From positions 25,472,823 through 25,536,822 of the forward strand of contig NC_072454.1 in the NCBI RefSeq assembly GCF_027596085.1: DNA of 64,000 nt, written 5' to 3'. The notes below the pieces were generated by a model. The model worked only from the letters and a program-made list of their open reading frames with translations, made no database searches and was not told where the DNA came from. This DNA is from Anoplopoma fimbria (Eukaryota; Chordata; Actinopteri; Perciformes; Anoplopomatidae). Positions 39,546 through 50,737 of the stretch are shown here, one piece after another. The number at the start of each line of letters is the position of its first letter. Position 1 is the first letter of the stretch. Both the position numbers and the translations under genes were made by a program.

Positions 39546-40678
39546 CAGTGGGTAAAATAAGTATTGAACACGTCACCATTTTTCTCAGTAAATATATTTC
39601 TAAAGGTGGTATTGACATGAAATGTTCACCAGATGTCGGTAACAACCCAAGTAATCCATACATACAAAGAAAACCAAACAAATACGTTCAGAAATTAAGT
39701 TATGTGTAATAAAATGGAATGACACAGGGAAAAGGTATTGAACACGCTTACTGAAATTTATTTAATACTTGGTACAAAAGCCTTTGTTGGTAATGACTGA
39801 TGGAGAAACTAGTCGCATGCATTGCTCAGGTGTGATTTTGGCCCATTCTTCCACACAAGCATTCTTCAAATCTTGAAGGTTCCGTGGGCCTCTTCTATGA
39901 ACTCTGATCTTTAGTTCTTTCCATAGATTTTCTATTGGATTCAAGTCAGGTGATTGGCTGGGCCATTCTAGCAGCTTTATTTTCTTTCTCTGAAACCAGT
40001 TGAGAGTTTCCTTGGCTGTGTGTTTGGGATCATTGTCTTGCTGAAATGTCCACCCTCGTTTCATCTTCATCATCCTGGTAGATGGCAGCAGATTTTTATC
40101 AAGAATGTCTCGGTACATTTTTCCATTCATCCTTCCTTCAATTATATTAAGTTTGCCAGTGTTCCCACCTCCAAACTTCACTGTTGGTCTGGTGTTTTTG
40201 GGGTGATGTGCAGTGCCATTTGACCTCCAAACATGGTGTGTATTATGGCATCCAAAGAGTTCAATGTTGGTCTCATCTGACCAGACTATATTCTCCCAGT
40301 ATTTCACAGGCTTGTCTAAATGTTGTGCAGCAAACTTTAAACGAGCTTCAACATGCTTTTTCTTCAGCAATGGAGTCTTGTGTGGTGAGAGTGCATACAG
40401 GCCACGGCGGTTGAGTGCATTACTTATTGTTTTCTTTGAAACAATTGTACCTGCTAATTCCAGGTCTTTCTGAAGCTCTCCACAAGTGGTCCTTGGCTCT
40501 TCTGATAATTATTTTCACTCCTCTGTCAGAAATCTTGCGAGGAGCACCTGGTCGTGGCCGGTTTATGGTGAAATGATGTTCTTTCCACTTCCGGATTATG
40601 GCCTTTCTTCATGTGTTCAATACTTTTTCCTTACTGAGAAAAATGGTGACGTGTTCAATACTTATTTTACCCGCTGTA
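39544..40678 (-). mobile_element. Tc1/mariner transposon, copy 2 (internally deleted)
   Basis: The element spans 39546-40676 (1131 bp) between TA dinucleotides. The left end reads CAGTGGGTAAAATAAG and the right end, inward, CAGCGGGTAAAATAAG. It is closely similar to copy 1. It has lost the sequence between GGATTATGGCC and TTTCTTCATGTG (transposase N-terminus) and most of the right inverted repeat between the inner and outer direct repeats. Its left repeat keeps the ACCATTTTTCTCAG segment missing from the left end of copy 1. Confidence 0.92.
39762..40595 (-). pseudogene. Tc1 transposase, N-terminus deleted
   Basis: The catalytic half is open from [11 protein letters not shown] through [21 protein letters not shown] and [11 protein letters not shown], so all three DDE residues are present. 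It reaches the natural C-terminus ([12 protein letters not shown]). A small deletion removes about 11 residues after KFGGGN (the LVWGCFSA segment seen in copy 1). The DNA-binding N-terminus is almost entirely gone. It shares with copy 1 the frameshift near the [21 protein letters not shown] junction. It is not functional. Confidence 0.9.
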
Positions 40679-41170
40679 CATATATTCATTTCATCATGCA
40701 CATAATAGTATGTCTGGAACGGCATTCCAGCACCTTCAATTATTTTGTAAAATAATCCGATTCCAAGTCTGGTCTTCCTTCCAGCTGATTCCATCAAGAT
40801 GCTCTCTCAACAAATCAGAACATCATGTCATCCCACTGTAAATCTTCCCTGCTGCACCACTACACCAAGGTGTTCACACTGAATCTGTCTTCAATGAACG
40901 AAGACTTATGAAATCAGTAGTAACGTGTATTGATTAATTGATTTTATTTGCCCTCCAACCGTAGCAATTGAGAGGCCTGTATCTGCATGTAGATACAGTT
41001 AGCAAATTCAAAACACATAAACTGCAGAATATTTGTGTAATTTAAACAGCTGTATTTGCAAATTCGCTTCACTTAATGATAAGAAAATAGAATTGAAGGC
41101 TCCATGAGGGTAGAGGTGGTAATCTGTCCCCACTCGCTGTTAATAAATGGAAGCATACCTTCTCGCCTCG

Positions 41171-41655
41171 CAGGTTTCCATGAATCATGGTCATATCTGG
41201 ACCGTGGTCGTGCCTCCTGCTGTGGCCCGGCTGACACCCACTGCTACTACCACTATTATTGTCAGTCACATTACTATTATTATTCCCTGTACTATTACGC
41301 TTATTTGCTTTGCTTCTACCCTGGAGTCTTTGTGCTTTCTTGCCTCGCAGGTTTCCATAAATCAAGGCTGTACCTGGACTGTGGTCATGCCTCCTGCTGT
41401 GGCCCTGCTGACACCCATTGCTACTACCATAATTATCATTAGTCACATTACTATTACTATTCCCTGAACCATTACGCTTATTGGCTTTGCTTCTACCCTA
41501 AAGCCCTTTTGCTTTCTCGCCTCGGAGGTTTCCATGAATCGTTGTGGTACCTGGACCGTGGTCGTGCCTCCTGCTGTGACCCGGCTGACACCCACTGCTA
41601 CTTCGATTATTATTATTAGTCACATTACTATTACTATTACTATTCCCTATATCAT
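41171..41655. repeat. tandem repeat, 177-bp unit, about 2.7 copies
   Basis: The phrase AGGTTTCCATGAATC or a close variant recurs at 41172, 41349 and 41526, a period of 177 bases. Each unit continues with CTGGACCGTGGTCGTGCCTC, CTGACACCCATTGCTAC-type sequence, an (ATT)n-rich part and GCTTCTACCCT. The last unit is partial. The tract sits directly 5' of the retroelement at 41656-42030. Confidence 0.9.
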
Positions 41656-42030
41656 TATTTTAATTCTACTATAGTCATTGCTGCTGTTATTATAAGTAGC
41701 TAGTCTTCATTTTTTCCTTTGTTACTCTGCTTACTACTCTTATTATATGAATAATCTATGTCATATACATTGAATGTGTTGTAACTCTGTTATGCTGTTC
41801 ATTCTGTACACATGACATCTATTGCATTCTGTCCATCCTGGGAGAAGGATCCCTCCTCTGTCGCTCTCCCACAGGTTTCTTTCTTTTTTCTCCCTGTTAA
41901 AGTTTTTTTAGGGGAGTTTTTCCTGTGCCGATGTGAGGGTTCCGGGACAGAGGATGTGTACAGATTGTAAAGCCCTCTGAGGCAAATTTGTTTTGAGGTT
42001 ATACAAAATAAATTGAATTGAATTGAATTG
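41656..42030 (+). mobile_element. retroelement copy with (GAATT)n tail
   Basis: This is the same family as at 35270-37216: GAATGTGTTGTAACTCTGTT, CTATTGCATTCTGTCCATCC, GGGAGTTTTTCCTGTG, a single minisatellite-like unit, GTACAGATTGTAAAGCCCTC and a (TTGAA)n tail at 42008-42030. It shows the unexpanded ancestral layout. Confidence 0.8.
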
Positions 42031-44634
42031 AATACAGTTTATTAGGGCCCAAGCAATGACTGGTGCAAATCGGGTTCCCCACTTCAGGGTCAACCCTCGA
42101 CTCATCTGGTAGGGGTCGGCTCCCCTTGTTCCCCAGTTCCAAAATGTGGAAGTCCTTCACAGACAACAGGTGCTCTGAGGCCCACAACCATAGGGGGTGA
42201 AGTAATCGCCAGGCTTAATCAGTTCCAGCAACTGGTTTGGTGATCGCCAAACAGAACATCTTGCTTGGGTTGTTCTCTACTCCAGGCACTTAACGTGCTT
42301 TGTGACAGATAATTCGATCCTTGACAATAGAGGCCCCAAGAGGATAATCCCGGTCCTTCACGCTGCTGTTGCAACTTTTTTTGGCTATGTTCCAGAATGT
42401 CAGAATGTCTGACCTTGAAACTAAAGCCTCTAGCACAAATTGGATCATATTTTGTACCAGTTCTAGTATTTCTTCAAAATTGGGTTTACATTTACTTACA
42501 CCTACTATAAATTTATAGTCAGTTGTTTTTCTCAATGTGGTAAACTCCGGGCACCTTCTTCATGGCATACTACTGAGCCCATATGAGGACACACAAACAC
42601 ACATATTTTTTTTACATTTTTGAAGCACATTAAAAACACTGTATAAAAAACAGGAAATTATAGAAAACATTTCACATGTACCAGTTCATCCTTTTAAAAC
42701 GTATTTTACTATATTTGATAGATTTGCTCTCAAGCAGCGGCAACGCTGGGTTTAGTGCATGTTCATGCACCCACCCTTCGGTTCCTTCTCAGGTAAACAC
42801 TGTTAGCTCTTTCTGTATGTTTGCTGTAGTTTACACTGTTAGTGTTGTTGGCACTGTTAGCACTGCGAGCCACCAACCAGCCATTGCCGTGTTGAGAGGT
42901 AAGAGAAATGCTCCCAATCACTTATATAGCACCTTTAAAGACAAATTCCAAGGACCAGATGCAGTCTAAAGTATGGTGAGTAGCATATATTCCTTATAAT
43001 CCCTTTATAAAACATTAAATACATGGCAAATTATGCATTCATGGGTTTTGTGCATACACATTGTTAATACATCTGATCCCTGGAGTGTGTTTTAAAAACT
43101 AACAGTTGCTTGGCACCTTTAGTCCCACCACATACTTAACCAAATACCAAACCTAATACCGTAAACAAAATGTCAATGTCTTTTTGACAAATATCTGCAT
43201 CCTGGATTTTTTGGTAGTTTTCCTCGACCACATGCCACAGAGTATGCATTATTTTGGGTAAACATAAATTGATTCAGCATGAGCCCCATATTTTGAGCCG
43301 TGATTATTTCTTTCATCTATTTAATCGGATCAATGAAGTAATATGTGTACTCCTTTTGGTTGCTGACAAATGTTCACAAATTTAATCAAACCACTTTCCC
43401 TCACAGAATATGGATGTAAAGTGTGCTTTTTTTGTTGGTGGTTGTGTACTTGTGAGACAAATCTCGGCAGTGGAACCTACTGCTGAATTTGGGCCCATGA
43501 AATGTGATGGTTAGCAGAACCCAGAGACAGGCAGCGTAACAACTTCCTTGGGAAAGGGGGTGGAGGCTGGGAGCCCTTTGCCAAACTTGTGGGGAAAGAC
43601 ATGGCAAAGCTCTGAGTAGGGCTGCAGCCATGATGTGTAATCACAGATGATGCAATGTTTTAAAATCTGGGCAGAGAGTTCATTCTTTCAGTCAGCCTGG
43701 ATCTGAGTCATCCACACAGAGACTGCTTTCATCAAGGAAAAACATGTTTGAAACAGGTGTAAGAAAGGGTAGTTCAATGGGGGGGAGTTAAAATATGTAT
43801 TTATATGATGACATATTTTTTGTGATTTGTTGTTTCTTTACTTAGATCCCATTTGGGGTCATTACTTTATTGTGGGAATGAGCCCCATAACCAGTCAGCA
43901 ATATGACCTGTGAGTGGATGTTGGCATCATCATTAAGAGCTGAAAGCATATTTGGCTGCAGAGACCAAGGTTCAACTCCTTCTTGTTGGGGCCTATGATG
44001 ATAGGGTGAGGGTTGATGTGAACCTACCTTAGGTTCTCCAAATTAAAGAACTAAATATTTCATTTGTAATTACAGAAAAACACATATAAGCTTTTTTGGA
44101 TCTTGCACTTATTTGCAGGACAGCATCATTTGTCAAAGCCTTCCAAAACGTATATATGTTGCAAAAAACATGGTAGTCTTCCAAAGAAGTGTTGTAGTTT
44201 TTTGATCTTTTGCAGCTTAGGTTAAAGTTTTGTTAGTTTTAGGCACCACACCATCTTGGTAAAAGATCAAGGTTTGCGTTAACATATCAGTTACTACTTA
44301 GCTAAGGTTTGGGAAACATCTTGGTTAGGTTTAGTCATCTTCTCACTGTGGACTTTGTGACTCTATATCAAGTCACAAAGTCACAATACTTCCTCTTTTT
44401 CCAACAGAAAATAATCATAATTCCCATGCTTGCTAGAGCGTTATGTGTTAGATGTTGTTATTAGACATTTGCTGAAACGACTAATGCTACTGCTTTTCTT
44501 CAGTCTCAGACTTAAGTGTTGTTACATTCTCCAAATGAAGCTCATTGCCATCAAGTGTAAAGGGGAAGAAAAATGCATCACGGTTCTGTGATTTGACCAA
44601 TTCTATTCACCTGATATATGCTTTCTTTGGCAAC

Positions 44635-44800
44635 ATTATTAGGAAACACTCCATACACTTTCATTGTTATGCAGATGATACCCAATTATATCTGAGGCTC
44701 AGTGTTGAGTGTACCCAGAACGCAATACACAGACTCTCAAAGCAGATGAAAAGGATTATTGGAAAACTTGGTTTCCAGAATGGAGATAATGATAGACGGG
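44635..44800 (+). mobile_element. LINE reverse transcriptase motif C fragment
   Basis: The plus strand encodes IIRKHSIHFHCYADDTQLYL, with the catalytic YADD box of L2/Maui-like reverse transcriptases, followed by a degraded RLSKQMKRIIGKL stretch. It may belong to the same insertion as the LINE 3' part at 45380-45700, with unrelated sequence between. Confidence 0.82.
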
Positions 44801-45379
44801 TAAGGCGAAGGTGAGTATCCCTGAGCTGAACCAGACAGAGATCTGAGCGCAAGGAAACAGATGATTAACTCAGGGACAAAAATATATGAACTTTTAAAAA
44901 AAACATACAGTGGCCTAGGAATGTAGCTTCCATTGAAAAAGACATAATGATCTGGCAAAGACTGGGAGGAAAGCCAGGGTTAATATAGTGCAACAGTTGA
45001 TGAGGTGACAAGACTCAGGTGTGGCAGCTGCTAGAGATCAGGAACAAGAGTTGCCACGCCCTCACACAAGACAGACATACAAGTAGACCACAGGAGACAA
45101 GTGTGCTTGTAACACACAGAAGGATAGACTAACTTCTCCTGGAAATCCCTTTCCCCTCCGTCATCATGGAGGATCTTCCGTTCCTCTAAACACACCTCGA
45201 AGGGACGTAGAGCGATAAATGTATGACATCCGCACATTGTTGTCACATTATGCCAAGTTGTGAATTGAATTAACTGTAAATGTATAAGTTGTCATGAACA
45301 CGTAAAGCTCATATGACAGATATCATAAACAACGGACCGCTGATGTAGCTCGGCCACAGGTAATACCAAATTGAATTGC

Positions 45380-45700
45380 TTTAAAATGATGGCCCGAGAA
45401 CTTGTGGTACTTGTGGTTACTAGAGTCTCCAATCTAGAATAGAAGAGCCTTCAGCTATCACACTCCCAGCTCCCAGTTTCAGTCCAGGAGGAAGACACCC
45501 GCACCACATTCAGGAGTAGGCTAAAAACCTTCCTCTTTGATAACGCTTCTGTTTAGGGCTGGCTCAGGTTTTCCTTGGACCAGCACCTAGTTAGGCTGCT
45601 AAAGGCTTAGACTAAGTTCCTCTGTCATTCTCTCCCTCCCTCTCTCTCTCTCTCTCTGCTGTATGCTAACTAATGGCCGCCACTCTGCACTTTGCTAAAA
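45380..45700 (+). mobile_element. LINE C-terminal and 3' fragment
   Basis: One plus frame reads LVVLVVTRVSNLE, a stop, then SVQEEDTRTTFRSRLKTFLF and a stop. The FRSRLKTFLF motif is the usual C-terminal end of L2/Maui-like LINE proteins. A (CT)n tract (45630-45657) follows in the 3' part. Confidence 0.75.
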
Positions 45701-48700
45701 CGGTTGTGATAGCTGCGTCGTTGAGGAAGAGTAGCACCAACCTTTAGTCCACCCCCCCCTCAGATCAGTATTTGGTTTAAGGGCCACAACTTTACTGTTT
45801 AGGGTCAACCTCAGTGCTCCCATCAACTTTGCTTCCAGCAGCAGCAGGCAGCTGTTTTCACTGAAAATGTCTGATGAACCCAATGAACAATGAACCAGCA
45901 GCAAATAGTAGCCAGATGCAGTTCAATCAGGAGAGACAAGTCAGATGAGGAAAATATATTTATTATTAACAAATGATATGTGATGATGAAGTCTTGACAG
46001 AGTCTTTGGCGCTTGGACTCTACAGGGAGATTTGTAATTGAGGGGCGTCTGCTATGAGCAGCAGCAAGATAACCCCCCCGTGGAGTCCAGACACTGGTGG
46101 TGGTGGTGGCTGATCAGGCTGATAGAGTGATGAATTGATGGAGCTGATGAATCTGCAAAGATTGGGCGGAGATGAGGAGGTGGAGGGGCGCGTAGCAGCA
46201 GCATGAACGTACTGACGGTAGAGAGACAGTCATATTTAAAGAGACAGCAGCAAGATGATAGGCTAACGATGTAAATGTGTCGCTGTGCTATTGGATAGAG
46301 GAGACCAGCTGATCTAAACAGCTGATATCATGATTGACAGCCCTGAACAATGACAGCGAGGAAATCATGAGTGAGCATATGTGAGGAGAGAATGGCAGAT
46401 GTATGAAAAATAAACTACAAGACGAAGCACAAAAGTATTGTCTTCCTGACTGAACTTAGGCTAGAGCTTCATTTAGAGACTAGGTGCTGACCACAGTGGA
46501 GCATTTAGCAGCTAAAGAGACAGATTCCCAAGAGTTGTTGGAGGCAAAAACAGAGCGAAAATGAATCAGCTCGCCTGAAACATGACTCCAAAGTAATGCT
46601 TTTGTTTCTCTGTGTCTGCTGGATTATTTAAATAGGCTATTGCTAACATGTTCACAATAACTTAAACAGTTGATAATATGTCGATGTTTGGCTTACAGCT
46701 TCCTCCGCAGCCCCCAACCCAAAATGTTTTAGATTCATGCTTCTCTATGTCATATAAGCCATATGCCCAAAACTAACCAGAAATATTTCAGTGGAAACTA
46801 CTGTACATTGTAAGGGGTTTGCATCCAAGACCTGTTTTACACCTTATCAAATTTACATTTACTATGCCCGGTAGAGTATTTTGTATCTCATCTCACAAGC
46901 TAGATGGCATCAGTGTGAGACAGGGTCAGTGTTCCATTAAACACTATGGCATGATTAAAGCGTCTTTATCAATATTTTATGAATACAATATAATTCATGC
47001 CAATGTTTTAACAATGTGACGATGTGAAAGAGGTTGCTAGTTGTGATGAACCGACAGAGAATTAAGTGGTGAAATCTGTAATTCCGGCTTTATTTTGAGT
47101 TTCAGCTCATGTTTAGCTGCATGCCCACAACTTTACTGTGTTGGTTCACTGTCACTGAATTCCGTGTCATATTCAGCCACAGCAAGCAGACATGGTGAGC
47201 AGTGAACTGGTGAACATGGTGGAGAATTTAGCAGCTTAAGAGCCATTTATTTTTCTCAGTAGTTGGTAGAGACTAAAACAGTTAAATGAGACAGAATATT
47301 GGAATTTTCATTTCATTTTTTCATTTCATTTTCATATTTATCAGGTGATCAGAAACACAACTCCAAATGAATTTGAATAGTTCTGTTAATGCTGGATGTG
47401 TGAATAAGCATCCGTTTTCTATCAAGTTCACCATATTAACTTAAAAGCTGATCGTATATTGTGTTCAAACTTGATTCTGGTGCCAAATGGCAATTTTTTT
47501 TTATATATATCTTAAAGGTTTAACATGTAATTAATAATCAGGGTCATACCACCTCAATACCCTTCACTATTACACTATTACTGGAAAAATAGCAAATGAT
47601 TAAGCAATCCACAGTCATTAAGCAATGTTCATTTCGGAGTATCAATTAATCTTATGAAGTTGTTTTTCTCATACAGACTTTTTTGGTAAGTCGTTTTTAA
47701 GAGTGATGAGCTTATATTGATACATGTTTCATTGTAATCATCTACAGAAAGTGTAAAACATAAACAAAAAAACACATTTAAGTCCACAGTTAGTCTTTAA
47801 CAAAAATAAAATTGAATCCATTAAAAGGCCTGATGTGATAAGGCTTCATCAAAAAATTCCAACAAATGTTGAACATATAGATCAGATCCCACTAATGGAA
47901 GTGTTCTAAATGGAACATAATTCTGATCTATGTTCAATTAAAAAAAATGAAATCTTCATGAAACAACCCTTACATGAGAATCAGTCCAAACTAAAATAGT
48001 ATCTCTCCCTAGTTCACTTAAATGTGATGAAATGTTAGTTTTGTGAGCAGTGACGTCAGTGCTTCAGTTATAAACCAATGAGGAATACCAGGAATTCTGT
48101 GATTTTGGAGCAGAACAAGCAAACTTGTGTTTGCTTCTATCAAAGCTCTCCTCTGGGTGATCACAATTGCATCAAATCAGTCCAATTTGTTTATCTAGAA
48201 ACAGCATTTTGGGTAATCTATATTCCCATTTAGAACATTGGTCACCACTTTTGACTGACCCTGTGATATAAGGTGATGAATGAATGATATAGGGCCTGAA
48301 ATGGGTCATTATTTTTGGTCTATTTTTATTCCATCACTGGTGTTGATGGAAATGTGAATGTAATGCCCCCTAGCATACTATGTTACGTCATATAGCATGA
48401 AAGACAGATAAGCAATGAGAAAACACTAACCAGTGCCTTTAAGTAATACTATCCATTCAACATGCAGTGCCTGTATGTTACACATTGCTGTAGCATTCCA
48501 ATCCCTCACGATAACAGCCAATAGCATCCATGAACAGTGGCTTTCATTAAAGCATTTATGTGTCCGGATCTTGAACAAGTCCTTTCCATCTTTATCAGTC
48601 TGTCACAATAGGCCTTCCCTTCTAAGCAAAGGCCCCGTGTGCTGTGATGAAATATTCCCGTCAAAATCAAACACAAGCTCCATTGAGATAAAAACCCTGA

Positions 48701-48810
48701 GCAATGTCAAGGTCACTTCCTGCTGGCTGAGGAAATAAATTGGAAGGAAGATTGTAGGATCCTCCCTGCACTAACTGCAGGGAAGCAGGATGAGCTGGCC
48801 TTTGACTTTT

Positions 48811-48811
<1 letters not shown>

Positions 48812-48866
<55 letters not shown>
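48812..48866. repeat. (TG)n microsatellite
   Basis: A pure TG run of about 55 bases in the intergenic region downstream of TTC27. Confidence 0.97.
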
Positions 48867-48867
<1 letters not shown>

Positions 48868-49309
48868 ACTCATCATCTCTCAGGAAATGATCTCTCAGAG
48901 CATCAATGCTATTTTTAATAGCTGAGCACACAAAGGGGAGTTGGTGCTGAAATGGAACGGAGTGTCCAAAAATTTGACATCATTGGCAAAGGAAGTTGTG
49001 GAAATTTTGCCAAAGCTGTGTTTAATCATGTTGTTCAAACTTGTATTTCAATTCAGGGATATTGTGAATTTGTGACATTTACAATATCTCCAACTTAGCA
49101 AGAGAAGCTACTGAAGTATCAACAAACCACAAACGACAACAGAGAGAAGTTACAGAAGCGGCATCCTCATAGGTGGACTAGGAATAGGTAAACAAAGCAT
49201 GGGCGTGCGACATCCATTTCCACCTTCATCCTGGATCCCTTTCTTCATATGTTTACATTTCAATTTCCTTGTTTGTTAATTGGATTGTGTTTACTGTAAA
49301 ACAAACATC

Positions 49310-49495
49310 TATGCATGTCTGTCTGTCTAGGGAGAGGAATCCCTCCTAAGTTTAATTTAATAAGGTTTTTATCCCTTATTGAAAGTCAAGGACAGATTGA
49401 GTCATATGTTGTACAGATTGTAAAACCTCTTAAGAAAAAAAAAAAGTGATTTGTGATATTGGGCAATATAAATAAAAAATGATCTTGGCTTGACG
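49310..49495 (+). mobile_element. diverged retroelement copy
   Basis: It contains GGAATCCCTCCT, TGTACAGATTGTAAAACCTC and GTGATTTGTGATATTGGGC then AATATAAATAAA. This matches the 3' half of the family at 41656-42030 but is more diverged. Confidence 0.65.
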
Positions 49496-50392
49496 AGACT
49501 ATGCTGCTGTTTCCAGGAGTCAGCATTCCAATGTTTTAACAATTGCCCTTTCATTTCCTAAACTTAACAATAGATATAGCAGTTCAAAAAACAGTCAAAG
49601 ATTCTGTTTTAAGGTCTGAAATCTTCTCACACCATCCTTACTTCCTTTTTTTTTCACAAAACGAGGATTCTTTTTTTGGAAGCCGGTTAAGAGGGGATCT
49701 CAATATGCTTCTCTTTCAATATGCATATCGGCACCTGACTGTTGTTTAAAGACACACTTGAAAAATTGCGAACCTTATATTAACATTTTTTTCTCTTTCC
49801 TCTCTGGTTGAAAGTCTCATGACTGCTGCATTTTTGACAGAAATTAACTTTGGTACACTTGGTTATGGTAAACTGCTGTCTAGTCTTCAAACCGCTCAAA
49901 GCACATTACACTCCATGTCAACATTCATGCATTCACACACACTTTCATACACTGATGGCACCGTCTGCACATCAGATTCTAATCTAATCATTCCCACACC
50001 GATGGCACAGATCGTAACTAAAACCAAAAGTGAAGGTCAAATTGTACTAAGTCACACCGGAGTACACTTCTGCATCACTGCAGAAAGGTTGGAAATTAAA
50101 CCATGACGGTGAGCAAAAACTAAATTAAATATCAAACAAATGCAATGATGACAACAGAACTTGTAAAATATAGCAGACATTAACTCAGAGGGTCAGAAGT
50201 CTGAATGCAGAAGTAAAGTAATATAGCCTCTTTTTCTACACTGTAAGCATATAGAACACTTTAACATTTACACCAACTCCATAACTGGTACGTTTCTCAA
50301 GCTCATCTTGTAACAAAGAAAAGTATTTTTATGATCAAAATTATTTTCTTTTGGCAATGCAACAGTAAAAAAAAAAGGCAAGCTTTGACAAT

Positions 50393-50398
50393 TTTAAT
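50393..50398 (-). terminator. possible TTC27 polyadenylation signal (ATTAAA)
   Basis: An ATTAAA on the minus strand about 225 nt past the TTC27 stop. No AATAAA was seen nearer on that strand. A hexamer alone is weak evidence. Confidence 0.3.
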
Positions 50399-50620
50399 AA
50401 TTTCACTATTTGCTGCCTTACAGTCATTGTTTACATTTCAATGTGGATATAGAGGTATAAAAACATCACAATTACAAAATGAGACCTTTGGACTTCCATT
50501 TCTAATGTTAACTATTGTTACTCTCAGTCGTCACATGTAAAACTCATACAGGACAAGGCTAATGACTGCAGCCGAGTGTCCGTCTGTCTGTGATTGGTCT
50601 TTAGATAACCGTCACTGTGA

Positions 50621-50737
50621 TTAGTCACGCAGCTTCCCACTCAGCTCCTGCAGCTCTGTGATGAGTTGTTCCAGAGCAGCGACACCGTCCTGCAGCTCGG
50701 CATGGATCTCGCCCGTCGCCACATCTGTGTGCATTTG
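50621..50737 (-). CDS. TTC27 last coding exon
   Basis: The exon follows TTGTTCCAG and encodes 38 residues, [20 protein letters not shown] to [11 protein letters not shown], then TAA. The charged helical end with two ELQ motifs matches the conserved C-terminus of TTC27. It enters in phase 0. Confidence 0.93.
   Translation of the reverse strand, partial: QMHTDVATGEIHAELQDGVAALEQLITELQELSGKLRD

Larger units (their letters stand above)
37600..50620. other. intergenic region between TTC27 and LTBP1
   Basis: About 13 kb separates the TTC27 stop from the LTBP1 start. I find no host gene. It holds a SINE, LINE fragments, a deleted Tc1 copy and a retroelement with tandem 5' units. Stretches such as 38500-39270, 40680-41100, 42070-44560 and 46450-48800 show nothing recognisable beyond possible old repeats near 43950-44380. 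Confidence 0.7.

Noticed and set aside
41069..41467. Overlapping open frames of 106-125 residues
   Set aside because: They are translations of the 177-bp tandem units in several frames.
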